Below, one piece after another: positions 12,732 to 13,577 of a stretch of DNA of 13,577 nucleotides. Origin of the DNA: Caulobacterales bacterium RIFOXYB1_FULL_67_16 (GTDB lineage: Bacteria; Pseudomonadota; Alphaproteobacteria; Caulobacterales; Caulobacteraceae). The position numbers and the translations under genes were made by a program. A model generated the notes under the pieces. It searched no databases, was not told the origin of the DNA, and was given only the letters and a program-made list of their open reading frames with translations. The stretch's first letter is position 1, and the number at the start of each line of letters is the position of its first letter. The DNA lies in assembly GCA_001796045.1 (NCBI GenBank), contig MGLN01000011.1, forward strand, positions 9,392 to 22,968. Reading direction: 5' to 3'.

Positions 12732-13577
12732 TCAGACCTTGGACAGGATCAGCGTGCCGTTGGTGCCGCCGAAGCCGAAGCTGTTGGACATGACGTGGGT
12801 CAGTTCGCCCTCGTGGCGCTGACGCAGGATGGGCATGCCCTCGAAGGCCGGATCAAGGGTCTCGATATGGGCGCTTTCGGCGGCGAAGCCGTTCTGCATC
12901 ATCAGCAGGCAGTAGATGGCTTCCTGAGCGCCCGCCGCGCCGAGCGAGTGGCCCGTCAGCGACTTGGTCGAGGAGATCATCGGCATCTGGTCGCCGAAGA
13001 CGGCGCGGACGGCCTCCATCTCCTTGGAGTCGCCGACCGGGGTCGAGGTGCCGTGCGGGTTCAGATAGTCGATCTTCGGATTACCGGCCTGTTCCAGCGC
13101 GATCCTCATGCAGCGCTGGGCGCCCTCGCCCGAGGGGGCGACCATGTCGTAGCCGTCGGAGTTGGCGCCATAGCCGGTGACCTCGGCATAGATGGTCGCG
13201 CCGCGCGCCTTGGCCCGCTCGTATTCCTCCAGCACCACGATGCCGGCGCCGCCGGCGATGACGAAGCCGTCGCGGTTGACGTCATAGGCGCGCGAGGCGA
13301 CCGAGGGGGTTTCGTTGAAGTCCGACGACATGGCGCCCATGGCGTCGAACATGTTCGACATGGACCAGTCGATGTCCTCGCAGCCGCCGGCGAAGACCAC
13401 GTCCTGCTTGCCCCACTGGATCTGTTCGACCCCGGCGCCGATGCAGTGGGCGGAGGTCGCGCAGGCTGAGCTGATCGAATAGTTGACGCCGCGCATCTGG
13501 AACCAGGTCGACAGCACGGCCGAGGGGCCGCTGGCCATGGCCTTCGGCACCGCGAAAGGCCCGATGCGCTTGGGCGA
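12732..13577 (-). CDS. fabB: Beta-ketoacyl-ACP synthase I, 5' end outside window
   Basis: The 281 C-terminal residues of a roughly 405-residue condensing enzyme; the frame is open to the window edge, so about 125 N-terminal residues are missing. It elongates acyl-ACP with malonyl-ACP and, with FabA, is needed for unsaturated fatty acid synthesis. The nucleophile Cys lies in VNYSISSACATSAHCIG (residue 39 of the visible part). The two active-site His are in NPHGTSTPVGD and TGHSLGAAG, and the ending VMSNSFGFGGTNGTLILSK is typical. The sequence follows E. coli FabB closely (IGPFAVPKAMASG; EQIQWGKQDVVFAGG), favouring FabB over FabF. A GTG at 13550 is internal and not the start. Confidence 0.95.
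   Translation of the reverse strand, partial: SPKRIGPFAVPKAMASGPSAVLSTWFQMRGVNYSISSACATSAHCIGAGVEQIQWGKQDVVFAGGCEDIDWSMSNMFDAMGAMSSDFNETPSVASRAYDVNRDGFVIAGGAGIVVLEEYERAKARGATIYAEVTGYGANSDGYDMVAPSGEGAQRCMRIALEQAGNPKIDYLNPHGTSTPVGDSKEMEAVRAVFGDQMPMISSTKSLTGHSLGAAGAQEAIYCLLMMQNGFAAESAHIETLDPAFEGMPILRQRHEGELTHVMSNSFGFGGTNGTLILSKV

Noticed and set aside
1..13577. CRISPR arrays, insertion sequences, rRNA or tRNA genes
   Set aside because: No regularly spaced repeats, transposase signatures or tRNA-like cloverleaf sequences were seen on either strand.

Overview
The window looks like chromosomal DNA of a GC-rich alphaproteobacterium of the Caulobacteraceae, most likely Brevundimonas or a close relative. 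This rests on strong GC bias at third codon positions, the otsB / GH15 / otsA order, the def-fmt-truA block, and a FabB-type synthase. The assignment is inferred from gene content and protein flavour; no search was run.

Layout. On the minus strand, 1-2623 is a trehalose operon transcribed toward position 1: otsB, a GH15 glycoside hydrolase, then the first codons of otsA, which the window edge cuts. Divergent from it, 2790-7320 holds a plus-strand surface-polysaccharide run: arabinose-5-phosphate isomerase (kdsD/kpsF type), a GT4 glycosyltransferase, an outer-membrane polysaccharide export lipoprotein (BexD/CtrA/Wza family) and an unrecognised basic-tailed protein, followed by a YciA-type acyl-CoA thioesterase. 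A two-helix membrane protein follows at 7404-7673. Next comes the tightly packed block def - small membrane protein - fmt - truA (7733-10247), in which three junctions overlap by one base or nearly abut.

Convergent with truA is asd (10266-11309, minus), encoding aspartate-semialdehyde dehydrogenase. Upstream of asd is a stretch of about 580 bp (11310-11889) with no conventional gene. It is the most interesting part of the window. On the asd strand it contains a plausible 26-codon leader peptide whose first 14 residues are dominated by Thr, Lys, Met and Ile, the end products of the pathway asd feeds. Four GC-rich segments follow that can pair 1:2, 2:3 or 3:4, the layout of a ribosome-mediated attenuator. 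Further upstream the same stretch holds a perfect 13-bp palindrome, three near-copies of a 15-mer, a G/C hairpin and a cluster of GTGCAA hexamers. It then gives way to a small two-helix membrane protein gene (11890-12126) of more AT-rich character.

The right end carries, on the minus strand, fabB (5' end outside the window) followed 4 bp later by a GNAT acetyltransferase gene. Apart from the asd leader and the accessory-looking DNA around 11500-12130, the window is mostly housekeeping.
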